Numbered from the stretch's first letter, positions 38,224-47,916 are shown. The stretch is DNA of 64,000 bases from Actinomycetes bacterium (GCA_023461275.1 JAEYMI010000040.1:96564-160563); one strand, 5' to 3'. Notes: generated by a model from the letters alone, not told the origin. Numbers and translations: made by a program.

Positions 38224-38559
38224 TCACGAGTCCCGTTGCATCGTCGCCCACAGCCCGGCGGCATGGAGTTTGCGTACATCACCTTCGACCTTGTCACGGT
38301 CCCCCGAGGACACCACGGCCTTGCCCTCGGTGTGCACGCGCATCATCAGCTCGTTGGCCTTCTCTTCGGAATAGCCGAAGATCTTCTGGAACACGAAGGT
38401 CACGTAACGCATCAGATTGACGGGGTCATCCCACACGATCGTCATCCAGGGACGATCGACCGACACGAGGCCGTCGGCGAGGCCGGGTTCGGCCACAGCG
38501 GCACCGCCGGGGGTAGCGTCGCTCCCACGGACACGGTGGAGGGGGATTTCCGCCGTCAT
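38224..38559 (-). CDS. clpS: ATP-dependent Clp protease adaptor ClpS
   Basis: A 111-residue adaptor. ATG 38559 gives a flexible N-terminal tail of about 45 residues followed by the ClpS fold: WMTIVWDDPVNLMRYVTFVFQ with the N-degron pocket, GYSEEKANELM, and VHTEGKAVV with the ClpA/C contact. It delivers N-end-rule substrates to ClpC-ClpP. The start codon is only 6 nt downstream of a TACCCT -10 element on its strand, so the mRNA is probably leaderless. The aosR gene follows after 12 bp. Confidence 0.93.
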   Translation of the reverse strand: MTAEIPLHRVRGSDATPGGAAVAEPGLADGLVSVDRPWMTIVWDDPVNLMRYVTFVFQKIFGYSEEKANELMMRVHTEGKAVVSSGDRDKVEGDVRKLHAAGLWATMQRDS

Positions 38560-38578
38560 GGGAATAGGGTAAGCGATC
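38560..38578. promoter_or_regulatory. Symmetric shared -10 element for clpS and pncB
   Basis: Only 19 bp separate the divergent start codons. The sequence TAGGGTA at 38565-38571 reads as a TAnnnT -10 hexamer on both strands: TAGGGT rightward, 8 nt before the pncB GTG, and TACCCT leftward, 6 nt before the clpS ATG. Both mRNAs would begin at or next to the start codon. Confidence 0.6.
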
Positions 38579-39883
38579 GTGACCATCGATAACACCGCAC
38601 TGCTCACCGACCAGTACGAACTCACCATGGTCTCGGCGGCACTACGCCACCCGATGGCGCAGCGTGCGTGCACCTTCGAGGTGTTCGCGCGGCGCCTGCC
38701 AGACGGTCGGCGCTACGGCGTGGTGGCCGGCACCGGACGTTTCCTCGAGGCACTCACGTCGTTCCGATTCGGCGCGGGAGAACTCGCCCTCGTCAGCCGA
38801 TTCCTCGACGACGACACCGTGGCGTGGCTGCGCGATTACCGGTTCTCCGGCGACATCGACGGCTACCCCGAGGGGGAGTTCTACTTCCCCGGCTCCCCCA
38901 TCCTGACCGTGCGCGGAACCTTCGCCGAAGCGGTGATCCTGGAGACGCTGGCGCTGTCGATCCTCAACCACGACAGCGCCATCGCGTCGGCGGCGGCGCG
39001 AATGGTGAGCGCTGCGGGCACCCGGCCGATCATCGAGATGGGGTCGCGTCGCACCCACGAGCTCGCCGCTGTCGCATCCGCACGCTCGGCATACATCGCC
39101 GGTATCACCGCGACGTCGAATCTGGAGGCCGCGCGCACCTACGGCGTGCCGTCGGCGGGTACCGCGGCCCACTCGTTCACCCTCGGATTCACCAATGCCG
39201 ACGGCCCGGACGAGAAGGCCGCTTTCGCCGCGCAGATCGAGGCGCTCGGCGTGGGCACCACTCTGCTGGTCGATACCTACGACATCACCCAGGGCGTCGC
39301 CAACGCCGTGGCCGTGGCAGGCCCGGAACTCGGTGCGGTGCGGATCGATTCCGGTGACCTCGGCGTGCTCGCCCGGCAGGTTCGTCAGCAGCTCGACGAC
39401 CTCGGCGCCACCAACACCAAGATCGTGGTGTCGGGTGACCTCGACGAGTACGCGATCGCGTCCCTGCGTGCCGAGCCGGTCGACACCTACGGGGTCGGCA
39501 CCTCGTTGGTCACCGGTTCCGGTGCGCCGACGGCAGGGATGGTCTACAAGTTGGTGGAGGTCGACGGCCTGCCGGTGGCCAAACGGGCCAGCCACAAGGA
39601 GTCGCGTGGTGGCGCCAAGTCCGCGGTGCGCGTCGCCCGCTCCAGCGGCACCATCGTCGAAGAGATCGTTTACCGCAGCAGCGATCCGGTGCCCACATCG
39701 GACGGACACACCGTGCGCGGCCTGCAGATCCCAATGGTCCGCGCCGGTGAGGTCGTACCCGATCTTCCTTCGCTCGACGACGCGCGGAACCGATTGGCGG
39801 CCGGGCTCGTCTCATTGCCATGGGAGGGGCTCGGCCTCTCGCACGGCGATCCCGCCGTGCCCACGCGTTACCTCCTGGGCTGA
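38579..39883 (+). CDS. pncB: Nicotinate phosphoribosyltransferase
   Basis: A 434-residue enzyme from GTG 38579. It turns nicotinate and PRPP into nicotinate mononucleotide for NAD salvage. Visible family blocks are LLTDQYELTM near the start, EMGSRRTH, GTAAHSF with the conserved His region, VRIDSGDLG, and SGDLDEY; the C-terminal domain has GVGTSLVTGSGAP. It corresponds in position to Rv1330c (pncB1). A nicotinamidase gene follows after 33 bp, completing the nicotinamide-to-NaMN step. Confidence 0.95.
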   Translation: MTIDNTALLTDQYELTMVSAALRHPMAQRACTFEVFARRLPDGRRYGVVAGTGRFLEALTSFRFGAGELALVSRFLDDDTVAWLRDYRFSGDIDGYPEGEFYFPGSPILTVRGTFAEAVILETLALSILNHDSAIASAAARMVSAAGTRPIIEMGSRRTHELAAVASARSAYIAGITATSNLEAARTYGVPSAGTAAHSFTLGFTNADGPDEKAAFAAQIEALGVGTTLLVDTYDITQGVANAVAVAGPELGAVRIDSGDLGVLARQVRQQLDDLGATNTKIVVSGDLDEYAIASLRAEPVDTYGVGTSLVTGSGAPTAGMVYKLVEVDGLPVAKRASHKESRGGAKSAVRVARSSGTIVEEIVYRSSDPVPTSDGHTVRGLQIPMVRAGEVVPDLPSLDDARNRLAAGLVSLPWEGLGLSHGDPAVPTRYLLG

Positions 39884-39916
39884 GGCCGACACACCGGCCG
39901 AGAAGAAGGGACCCCG

Positions 39917-40528
39917 ATGACTTCGGATTCGCAGGACACACCCACCGCGGACACCGCGCTGATCGTCGTCGACGTACAGAACGATTTCTGTGAGGGCGGC
40001 GCGCTCGGCGTGAATGGTGGCGCCGCGGTGGCCGCGGCGATCACCGGGTTGGCCAACGACTACCGCACGGTGGTGGCCACCCGGGATTACCACATCGATC
40101 CCGGTGCTCACTTCTCCGATCACCCGGACTACGTGGACTCCTGGCCCCCGCACTGCCGGGTCGGCACCGATGGGGTCGCCTTCCATCCGTCCTTCGACGC
40201 CTCGGTCGCCGACGAAGTGTTCAGCAAGGGCGAGTACAGCGCGGCTTACTCCGGGTTCGAGGGTGCCGCCGACGACGGCCACACCCTCGCCGATTGGTTG
40301 CGGGAGCACGGAATCACGCACGTCGACGTCGTCGGGATCGCCACCGACCACTGCGTGCGCGCCACCGCGATCGATGCGGTGAAAGCCGGGTTCGACGTTC
40401 GGGTGCTGCTCAACTTCACCGCCGCGGTCTCCGAGCAGACCTCGGACTCCGCACTGCACGCCATGCGCGATGCCGGCATCACCCTCGACGGCGACCTCAT
40501 CTACCGCGGTTCGGCACCGACCGAATGA
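39917..40528 (+). CDS. pncA: Nicotinamidase
   Basis: A 203-residue isochorismatase-fold hydrolase, ATG 39917, with GAAGGGA upstream. The catalytic triad is visible as Asp19 (VVDVQNDF), Lys104 (SKGEYSAAYSGF) and Cys146 (ATDHCVRAT). The metal site Asp57, His59, His65 and His79 has the same spacing as M. tuberculosis PncA (49, 51, 57, 71). It makes nicotinate for PncB. In M. tuberculosis pncA lies elsewhere, so the pncB-pncA pairing is a local difference. The stop overlaps the dinG start as ATGA. Confidence 0.95.
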   Translation: MTSDSQDTPTADTALIVVDVQNDFCEGGALGVNGGAAVAAAITGLANDYRTVVATRDYHIDPGAHFSDHPDYVDSWPPHCRVGTDGVAFHPSFDASVADEVFSKGEYSAAYSGFEGAADDGHTLADWLREHGITHVDVVGIATDHCVRATAIDAVKAGFDVRVLLNFTAAVSEQTSDSALHAMRDAGITLDGDLIYRGSAPTE

Positions 40529-42591
40529 GTTCTGCTCCCAGTACTCTCCCGTCCGTCACCGACCTGCTGACGACCGCGGTCGGTGCCCTCGGTGGCGCCC
40601 GGCGCGACGGTCAGGTCGCGATGGCGTCGGCCGTTGCGCACGCCATCGACACCGGTGAACACCTCGCGGTGCAGGCGGGCACCGGCACCGGCAAATCGCT
40701 GGCGTATCTGATTCCGGCCATCCGGCACGCCGTCGAGTCCGGTGACACCGTCGTGGTGTCGACCGCGACGATCGCGTTGCAGCGTCAGCTGATCGAGCGT
40801 GATCTACCGCGACTGTCGGCCGCGCTGGCCCCGGCGATCGGTCGGGAACCGACCTTCGCGATCCTCAAGGGACGGGCAAATTACCTGTGCCTGAACAAGA
40901 TTCACAGCGGCGTCGTCGACGAGCCGTCGCCGGAGCTGTTCGACGCCTTCGAACTGTCGCGCACCGGCCGGGAGGTCACCCGGCTGCGGGAATGGGTCTC
41001 CGACACCGAGACCGGTGACCGCGACGATCTGTCTCCCGGCGTGGGCGACCGGTCGTGGCGGCAGGTCAGCGTCACCGCCCGGGAATGCCTCGGCGCGTCG
41101 GCGTGCTCCTACTCCGAGGACTGCTTCGCCGAACGCTCACGCCGCGCCGCCGGCGGGGTCGACGTGGTGGTCACCAACCACGCGCTGCTGGCCATCGATG
41201 CGATGAGTCCGGCGAGCATCCTGCCCGAGCATCACGTCGTCGTCATCGACGAGGCACACGAGCTCGTCGATCGGGTGACCTCGGTGGCCACCGCGGAAAT
41301 CTCGGCGGCCGGCATCGCCCAGGTGGCCCGCCGCTGCGGCAAACTCATCGACGACGACCTGTCCGACGCACTGATGGGCGCCGGGGATCAGGTCGGCGAG
41401 CTTCTCGCCGACGCCCCGGCAGGTGAATGGATGCGCATGTCGCAAGACACCGCAGCCGCGCTCGCAGCGCTGCGCGACCGCCTGTGGCAGGCACGCACCG
41501 CGGTGGGACCGGTCCGGATGGCCGGGGCGCTCGATGATTCCCAGGCGGCCGCTCGATCGGCGGCGATCACCGCGCTCGAAGAGATGCACGACACCGTCGT
41601 ACGCCTGCTCGGCGCCTTCGACGAACCCGACCAGTCCAAGCGTCGCGACGTGGTGTGGGTGGCCCACGAACGAGCCGGCAACGACACGCGCGCGGTGCTG
41701 CGTATCGCCCCACTCTCGGTGGGTGGGTTGCTGCGCGCGTCCCTGTTCGCCGACGCCACGGTGATCCTCACCTCGGCGACCCTGACCATCGGTGGCAACT
41801 TCGACGCACTCGCGGCCACCTGGGGCCTGCCGATCGCGGGCCGACGCGAGGCCGGCACCACCGCATCGATCACCGCGACCGGCAAGAACGCGCCGTCCGA
41901 CGATGCGCCGATGCGGTGGGCCGGGCTCGACGCGGGCTCCCCGTTCGACTACCCACGCTCGGCCATCCTCTATGTCGCACGCCATCTCCCGCGCCCCGGA
42001 CGCGATGCGATCGCGCCGGCCACCCTCGACGAGCTCGCCGAACTCCTCGAATCGGCCCACGGTCGCACGCTCGGCCTGTTCTCGTCGATGCGCGCAGCGC
42101 GCGAAGCCGCCGAGGCGATCCGCGAACGCTCAGATCATCCGGTGCTGTGCCAGGGCGATGACATGACCTCGGCACTGGTCCGACGCTTCGCTGAGGATCC
42201 GGAAACGTGTCTGTTCGGCACGCTGTCGCTGTGGCAGGGCGTCGACGTTCCGGGGCCGTCACTGAGTCTGGTGGTCATCGATCGAATCCCGTTCCCGCGA
42301 CCCGACGATCCCTTGATGACCGCCCGCCAACGCGCGGTCAGCGCCCGCGGCGGCAACGGATTCCTCTCCGTGGCAGCCAATCACGCGGCGCTGTTGCTCG
42401 CTCAGGGCGCCGGGCGCCTGCTGCGTTCGGTGGACGACCGCGGCGTGGTCGCGGTCCTCGATTCCCGGCTGGCCACCGCAGGTTACGGCGGCTACCTGCT
42501 GGCCTCACTGCCGCCGTTCTGGCGCACCACCGACCCGGCAGTGGTGCGTTCGGCACTGCGTCGGCTATCCGAACCGGCCGGTATCCCTTAG
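40525..42591 (+). CDS. dinG: DinG-family ATP-dependent DNA helicase
   Basis: A 688-residue XPD/DinG-like SF2 helicase. ATG 40525 overlaps the pncA stop. Walker A is QAGTGTGKSLAY near residue 52 and the DEAH box is VVIDEAHEL. Four cysteines for an iron-sulfur cluster lie between them: NYLC, then CLGASAC and EDC. Motifs of the second RecA domain (SLWQGVDVPG; QGAGRLLRS) complete the family. It unwinds DNA 5'-3', including structured or R-loop DNA, in repair. Translational coupling to pncA is probably positional, not functional. Confidence 0.94.
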   Translation: MSSAPSTLPSVTDLLTTAVGALGGARRDGQVAMASAVAHAIDTGEHLAVQAGTGTGKSLAYLIPAIRHAVESGDTVVVSTATIALQRQLIERDLPRLSAALAPAIGREPTFAILKGRANYLCLNKIHSGVVDEPSPELFDAFELSRTGREVTRLREWVSDTETGDRDDLSPGVGDRSWRQVSVTARECLGASACSYSEDCFAERSRRAAGGVDVVVTNHALLAIDAMSPASILPEHHVVVIDEAHELVDRVTSVATAEISAAGIAQVARRCGKLIDDDLSDALMGAGDQVGELLADAPAGEWMRMSQDTAAALAALRDRLWQARTAVGPVRMAGALDDSQAAARSAAITALEEMHDTVVRLLGAFDEPDQSKRRDVVWVAHERAGNDTRAVLRIAPLSVGGLLRASLFADATVILTSATLTIGGNFDALAATWGLPIAGRREAGTTASITATGKNAPSDDAPMRWAGLDAGSPFDYPRSAILYVARHLPRPGRDAIAPATLDELAELLESAHGRTLGLFSSMRAAREAAEAIRERSDHPVLCQGDDMTSALVRRFAEDPETCLFGTLSLWQGVDVPGPSLSLVVIDRIPFPRPDDPLMTARQRAVSARGGNGFLSVAANHAALLLAQGAGRLLRSVDDRGVVAVLDSRLATAGYGGYLLASLPPFWRTTDPAVVRSALRRLSEPAGIP

Positions 42592-42668
42592 GTTGGTTCT
42601 GTGAGGTGCGAGGGCGCGGGCGTCCGGGTTGACAGAAGCTTCGATGCACGACGAGAGGAGACGCACGC

Positions 42669-44669
42669 GTGATCGGGCGGATGGGCATCGACGACATCCA
42701 ACCTCTGGTGGCGGCGGGCCAGCTCCCAGCCAAAGGTGTTGTGGGAGAACTAATTCCAGTCAGCGCAACCGTTTGGCGAGAAGGTCACGACGCGATCGGC
42801 GCCACGCTGCACGTCGAAACGCCCCGCAGCAACACACTCGACATCCGGATGGAACCGTCGACCGAACCCGACGTCGTCAACGCCGCCTTCGTCCCCGACG
42901 AGCCGGGCTTCTGGGTGTACCGCGTCGACGCCTGGAGTGATCCGTTCACCACCTGGCGATCCGGCCTGATCAAGAAGCTCGACGCCGGTCAGGGCGCCGC
43001 CGATCTGGCCAACGAACTCGAGATCGGTGCGCAGGTGCTCACCGCGGCAACGCAGACGGTGCCGCCCGACGCGCTCGAGGTTCTCAACGACGCCATCCAC
43101 GGTCTGCGGTCGCATCGCCGAGGGCTGGAGAACCGGGTCGGCACCGCGCTGTCGGTCGAGATCGCCGAACTGCTGCATCGGTATCCGGTTCGTGAGCTGG
43201 TCACCCGCAGTCGTTCCTACCGCGTCTGGGTCGACCGTCGCCGCGCACTCTTCGGCTCGTGGTACGAATTCTTTCCCCGCTCCACCGGCGGGTGGGACAA
43301 CGACGGCAACCCGGTCCACGGCACCTTCCTCACCGCGGCCGGCGATCTGCCGCGCATCGCCGGGATGGGATTCGACGTCGTCTACCTGCCCCCGATCCAC
43401 CCGATCGGTGTGGTGAACCGCAAGGGCCCCAACAACACCCTCGTCGCCGGACCCGACGACGTCGGCTCCCCGTGGGCGATCGGATCGGCCGACGGCGGAC
43501 ACGACGCGATTCATCCGCGGCTGGGCAGCGAGGAGGATTTCGAGTACTTCGTCGCTCGCGCACGAGAACTCGGCCTCGAGGTGGCACTCGACCTGGCCCT
43601 GCAGTGCGCACCTGATCATCCGTGGGCAATCGATCACCCGGAATGGTTCACCACCCGCCCGGACGGCACCATCGCTTACGCGGAGAATCCGCCGAAGAAG
43701 TATCAGGACATCTACCCGGTCAATTTCGACAACGACCGCAACGGCATCTATCGCGCCGTCCTCAAGGTGGTGTTGAAGTGGGTTGGCCTGGGTGTCAACA
43801 TCTTCCGGGTCGACAACCCGCACACCAAACCGCCGAACTTCTGGGAGTGGCTGATCACCGAGGTGAAGAAACGCCACCCGGATGTCCTGTTCCTCGCCGA
43901 GGCGTTCACCCGACCGGCGCGCCTGTACGGTCTGGCCCGGCTGGGATTTACCCAGTCCTACACATACTTCACGTGGAAGACCGAGAAGTGGGAGCTCGAG
44001 CAGTTCGGTACCGAGATCGCCGCCCACGCCGACGAGGCCCGGCCGAATCTGTTCGTCAACACCCCCGACATCCTGCACGCCAGCCTGCAACACGGCGGTC
44101 CGGGCATGTTCGCGCTGCGCGCCGCGCTGGCAGCCACCCTGGCCCCCACCTGGGGGGTCTACAGCGGCTACGAACTCTATGAGCATGTCGCGGTCAAAGA
44201 CGGCAGCGAAGAGTATCTGAACTCCGAGAAGTACGAGTTGCGACCACGCGACTACAAGGCGGCGTCGAGTCGCGGTGAGTCGCTGGAACCGTGGATCGCC
44301 ACCCTCAACGAGATCCGACGCCGCCACCCGGCCCTGCAGCAGCTGCGCAACATCACCTTCCACCACCTCGACAACCCGGCACTGATCGCGTACTCCAAGC
44401 TCGATCCGGTGTCCGGTGACCGGGTCATCGTGGTGATCAACCTGAACCCGTTCGGCACCGAATCCTCCACCCTGTGGTTGGACATGCCATCGCTCGGCTA
44501 CGAGTGGCAGGAACACTTCACCTGCCGAGACGAAGTCAGTGGCGCCGAATTCCATTGGGGCCAGGCCAATTTCATCCAGCTCGAACCATGGCACTCGGTA
44601 GCCCACATCGTGGCTCTGCCGCCGCTGGACACCGATGCCGCCCGAGCACTCTCCTACCGGATTCGATGA
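42669..44669 (+). CDS. glgE: Maltose-1-phosphate maltosyltransferase GlgE
   Basis: A 666-residue GH13 enzyme that extends alpha-1,4-glucans with maltosyl units from maltose-1-phosphate. GTG 42669 follows GAGGAG by about 9 nt. An N-terminal beta domain and helical bundle precede the barrel. The nucleophile is Asp382 in NIFRVDNPHTKP, with the general acid in LAEAFTRP and a late NTPDILH Asp. GWDNDGNPVHGTF and the VNRKGPNN loop are typical of GlgE rather than other GH13 enzymes. glgB follows after 7 bp. Confidence 0.96.
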   Translation: MIGRMGIDDIQPLVAAGQLPAKGVVGELIPVSATVWREGHDAIGATLHVETPRSNTLDIRMEPSTEPDVVNAAFVPDEPGFWVYRVDAWSDPFTTWRSGLIKKLDAGQGAADLANELEIGAQVLTAATQTVPPDALEVLNDAIHGLRSHRRGLENRVGTALSVEIAELLHRYPVRELVTRSRSYRVWVDRRRALFGSWYEFFPRSTGGWDNDGNPVHGTFLTAAGDLPRIAGMGFDVVYLPPIHPIGVVNRKGPNNTLVAGPDDVGSPWAIGSADGGHDAIHPRLGSEEDFEYFVARARELGLEVALDLALQCAPDHPWAIDHPEWFTTRPDGTIAYAENPPKKYQDIYPVNFDNDRNGIYRAVLKVVLKWVGLGVNIFRVDNPHTKPPNFWEWLITEVKKRHPDVLFLAEAFTRPARLYGLARLGFTQSYTYFTWKTEKWELEQFGTEIAAHADEARPNLFVNTPDILHASLQHGGPGMFALRAALAATLAPTWGVYSGYELYEHVAVKDGSEEYLNSEKYELRPRDYKAASSRGESLEPWIATLNEIRRRHPALQQLRNITFHHLDNPALIAYSKLDPVSGDRVIVVINLNPFGTESSTLWLDMPSLGYEWQEHFTCRDEVSGAEFHWGQANFIQLEPWHSVAHIVALPPLDTDAARALSYRIR

Positions 44670-44676
44670 GGTACAT

Positions 44677-46899
44677 GTGACGCCCGCGCCAGGTTCAGCC
44701 GCTCCGGACCCGATCGCCCCCGATCACGATCTGCGACGGATCACCACGCTGACCCATCCGGATCCGCACGCCTTTCTCGGCGCGCACGATACCGGCGATG
44801 GATACACGATCCTGCGGACCCTGCGCCCGGACGCGACCGAGGTGACCGCGGTGATCGGCGGCGTCGATCATCCGATGCGACGCCAAACCGAGGACCTCTG
44901 GGTGGTCACGGTCCCGATCTCCGATCTCATCGACTACCGCTACCGGATCACCTATCCCGATGGCTCGGGCGGCGCAACCACCTACGTCGTCGCCGATGGT
45001 TACCGGTTTCTGCCCAGCGTCGGCGAGTTGGACGTCCACCTGTTCGCCGAAGGTCGACACGAGAGCCTGTGGGACGTGCTCGGCGCGCGTCCGGTCTCCT
45101 ACACCACTCCGGACGGCACGGTGACCGGCACGGCGTTCTCGGTGTGGGCACCCAACGCCCACGGCATCGCCGTGATCGGCGACTTCGACAACTGGTCGGG
45201 CCGTCAGGCACCGATGCGCCTGATCGGCACCAGCGGGATCTGGGAGGTGTTCATCCCCGACATCGGGCCCGGCGCCCGGTACAAGTTCCGCGTGCACGGC
45301 GCCGACGGCGTGGTCCGCGAGAAGGCCGACCCGATGGCCCGTGCCACCAGTGTCCCACCGGCCACGGTGTCGGTCGTCGAACAGGCCGGCCACGTGTGGA
45401 ACGACGACGACTGGATCGCCCGGCGTGCCACCAGCGTGCCGGTGAACGAACCGATGAGCATCTACGAGGTGCACCTGGCGTCGTGGCGGGCCGGTCTGGA
45501 CTACCGCCAGGTCGCCGACGAACTCGGCGCGTACATGGTGGAGAAGGGATTCACCCACGTCGAGTTCCTGCCGGTCGCCGAGCATCCCTTCGGCGGCTCG
45601 TGGGGCTACCAGGTGACGTCCTACTACGCCCCGACATCACGTTTCGGTTCCCCCGACGATTTCCGCTACCTCGTCGACCACCTGCACTCCCTCGGCATCG
45701 GTGTGCTGGTGGATTGGGTACCAGCACACTTCCCGAAAGATGACTGGGCACTGGCCCGGTTCGATGGCACCCCGCTCTACGAGCACGCCGACCCGTTCCG
45801 CGGTGAGCAACTCGATTGGGGCACATACGTCTTCGACTTCGGGCGACGCGAGGTCCGCAACTTCCTCGTCGCCAATGCCCTGTTCTGGTTCGACCAGTTC
45901 CACATCGATGGCCTGCGGGTGGACGCGGTGGCGTCGATGCTCTACCTCGACTACTCCCGACCCGACGGACAGTGGCGACCCAACATCTACGGCGGGCGCG
46001 AGAACCTGGAGGCGGTGCAGTTCCTTCAGGAGATGAATGCCACTGTCCACAAACACTTCCCGGGTGTGGCGACCATCGCCGAGGAATCCACCGCGTGGCC
46101 CGGGGTCACCCGGATGACCGATCTCGGCGGCCTGGGTTTCACGCTCAAATGGAACATGGGCTGGATGCACGACACCCTCGGCTACCTGTCCCGCGACCAG
46201 GTGCACCGCAGCTTCCATCACCACGAGATCACCTTCTCTCTCATGTACGCGTGGAGCGAGAACTTCGTGCTGCCCATCTCGCACGACGAGGTGGTGCACG
46301 GCAAGGGCACACTGTGGACCCGGATGCCCGGCGACTCGTTCACCAAGGCCGCAGGCGTACGAGTGTTCTTGGCGTACATGTGGTCTCATCCCGGCAAGCA
46401 ACTGTTGTTCATGGGCCAGGAGTTCGGCCAGAGCGCGGAATGGGCCGACAACCGCAGCCTGGACTGGCATCAGATGCATGGCTGGGAGGGTGAGTTGCAC
46501 AGCGGGATCTCCGCGCTCGTCGGCGATCTCAACCGGATCTACCGCGCGTCACCCGCCCTCTACAGCCAGGACGCGACATCCGACGGCTACTCGTGGATCG
46601 ACGCCAACGACACCGCGAACAACGTGATCAGCTTCCTGCGCTTCGGGCGCGACGGTTCGATGCTGGCGTGTGTCTTCAACTTCTCCGGCATCGACCGCAC
46701 CGACTACCGGCTCGGACTCCCTCGTCCGGGTGTATGGCACGAGGTGCTCAACACAGATTCCGACGCCTACGCCGGCGCCGGCCGCGGCAACCTCGGCAGC
46801 GTCACCGCCGACGGGCCGGCCTGGCATGGCCGGGAGACCTCCGCGCAGCTCGTCGTGCCCGCGAACTCGGCGATCTGGCTGGCCCCGGACACTCAGTAG
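44677..46899 (+). CDS. glgB: 1,4-alpha-glucan branching enzyme GlgB
   Basis: A 740-residue enzyme from GTG 44677, preceded by GATGAGG. Two N-terminal carbohydrate-binding-like modules (HPDPHAFLGAH; FSVWAPNAHGIAVIGDFDNW) lead to the GH13 barrel. Catalytic residues are Asp416 in GLRVDAV, Glu in AEES (469/470), and Asp in ISHDEVVHGKG. It adds alpha-1,6 branches to the chains made by GlgE, giving glycogen and capsular-type glucan. The last 7 bp overlap the convergent thioredoxin-like gene. Confidence 0.97.
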   Translation: MTPAPGSAAPDPIAPDHDLRRITTLTHPDPHAFLGAHDTGDGYTILRTLRPDATEVTAVIGGVDHPMRRQTEDLWVVTVPISDLIDYRYRITYPDGSGGATTYVVADGYRFLPSVGELDVHLFAEGRHESLWDVLGARPVSYTTPDGTVTGTAFSVWAPNAHGIAVIGDFDNWSGRQAPMRLIGTSGIWEVFIPDIGPGARYKFRVHGADGVVREKADPMARATSVPPATVSVVEQAGHVWNDDDWIARRATSVPVNEPMSIYEVHLASWRAGLDYRQVADELGAYMVEKGFTHVEFLPVAEHPFGGSWGYQVTSYYAPTSRFGSPDDFRYLVDHLHSLGIGVLVDWVPAHFPKDDWALARFDGTPLYEHADPFRGEQLDWGTYVFDFGRREVRNFLVANALFWFDQFHIDGLRVDAVASMLYLDYSRPDGQWRPNIYGGRENLEAVQFLQEMNATVHKHFPGVATIAEESTAWPGVTRMTDLGGLGFTLKWNMGWMHDTLGYLSRDQVHRSFHHHEITFSLMYAWSENFVLPISHDEVVHGKGTLWTRMPGDSFTKAAGVRVFLAYMWSHPGKQLLFMGQEFGQSAEWADNRSLDWHQMHGWEGELHSGISALVGDLNRIYRASPALYSQDATSDGYSWIDANDTANNVISFLRFGRDGSMLACVFNFSGIDRTDYRLGLPRPGVWHEVLNTDSDAYAGAGRGNLGSVTADGPAWHGRETSAQLVVPANSAIWLAPDTQ

Positions 46900-47882
46900 A
46901 GCGCGCTGGCGAGCTTGCGACGAGCGGCCACCACAAACGGTTCACTGGGTTCGAAGAGTTCGAAGAGTTCCAGCAGCCGGGTACGGGCCCGGGTCCGTTC
47001 GTCGCCGGCGGTCACCTTCACGACGGCGATGATGCGGTCGAAGGCGGCGTCGGGCTGACCCGACATCAGCAGGACGTCGGCGGCGGCGAGCTGCGCGTCG
47101 ACATCGGCCGGTGCCGCGGTGTCGACGATGGCGGGGTCGTGCGCGCGGGCGCGGAGCATGAACTCGATGTTGCGGATGGCCGAGGCCGCCTCGATATTGG
47201 CGGGGTCGGCGGCGGCCACGGCCCGGTAGGCGGCCAGCGCGCCGTCGATGTCGCCGGCGTCGAGTTTGGTCTCCGCCTCGACGAACAACGGGTCCTGCGG
47301 CTCGGGCTCGGGTCCGGCGTCGCCGGTACCGGTCAGCTGATCACCGATCTGGGCGAGGATCTCGTCGACCCACCCGCTGATCTCGGCCTCGCTGCGCACA
47401 CCGTTGAACGCCGCCACCGGCTGTCCAAGTGCGATGGCCACCACCATCGGAATGGACTGCACGCGAAATGCTTGCGCAACACCAGGATTGGCGTCGACGT
47501 CAATCTTCGCCAGCACCCACCGCCCATTGGATCGGGCGGCTAGGGACTCCAGTACGGGTGAGAGCTGCTTACACGGCCCGCACCACTCGGCCCACAAGTC
47601 GACCAACACCAGCTGTGCGGTCGAGCGGGCCAGTACCTCGGTCTCGAAGGTGGCGTCGGTGACATCGATGACCGACGGGCCCGATGCACTACCGGAACCC
47701 TCCGCGGTACCCGGGTCCGCGGACGGGCCGGGGGCGGGTTGCGGTGGCCGCTGTGCCCTGGCGCGCTGGGCGTCGGCGCGTTCCTTGAGTGCCGAGAGGT
47801 CGACGGCGCCGGCCATCGCGGCCGCAGCGGCGGCGGCCTGCTGACGTTTGGCGGCCGCTGGACGTTGGGGAGGACGAGTCAC
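46893..47882 (-). CDS. Thioredoxin-TPR co-chaperone, YbbN/CnoX-like
   Basis: A 329-residue protein with a GTG start at 47882. An Ala/Gln-rich N-terminus of about 75 residues precedes a thioredoxin domain with active site WAEWCGPCKQLSP and the cis-Pro loop QSIPMVV. The C-terminal 130 residues are helical repeats of TPR type (AETKLDAGDIDGALAAY). This is the architecture of YbbN/CnoX and of Rv1324, which sits between glgB and fadA4 in M. tuberculosis. It likely protects or delivers oxidised proteins to chaperones. Confidence 0.9.
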   Translation of the reverse strand: MTRPPQRPAAAKRQQAAAAAAAMAGAVDLSALKERADAQRARAQRPPQPAPGPSADPGTAEGSGSASGPSVIDVTDATFETEVLARSTAQLVLVDLWAEWCGPCKQLSPVLESLAARSNGRWVLAKIDVDANPGVAQAFRVQSIPMVVAIALGQPVAAFNGVRSEAEISGWVDEILAQIGDQLTGTGDAGPEPEPQDPLFVEAETKLDAGDIDGALAAYRAVAAADPANIEAASAIRNIEFMLRARAHDPAIVDTAAPADVDAQLAAADVLLMSGQPDAAFDRIIAVVKVTAGDERTRARTRLLELFELFEPSEPFVVAARRKLASALY

Positions 47883-47916
47883 GCCTCCATTTTGTCACGT
47901 CTGCTCGACGTCACGT

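Noticed and set aside
46950..46973. GAAGAGTTC short repeat
   Set aside because: A chance two-copy repeat within the YbbN-like coding sequence (Glu-Leu-Phe codons), not a separate element.
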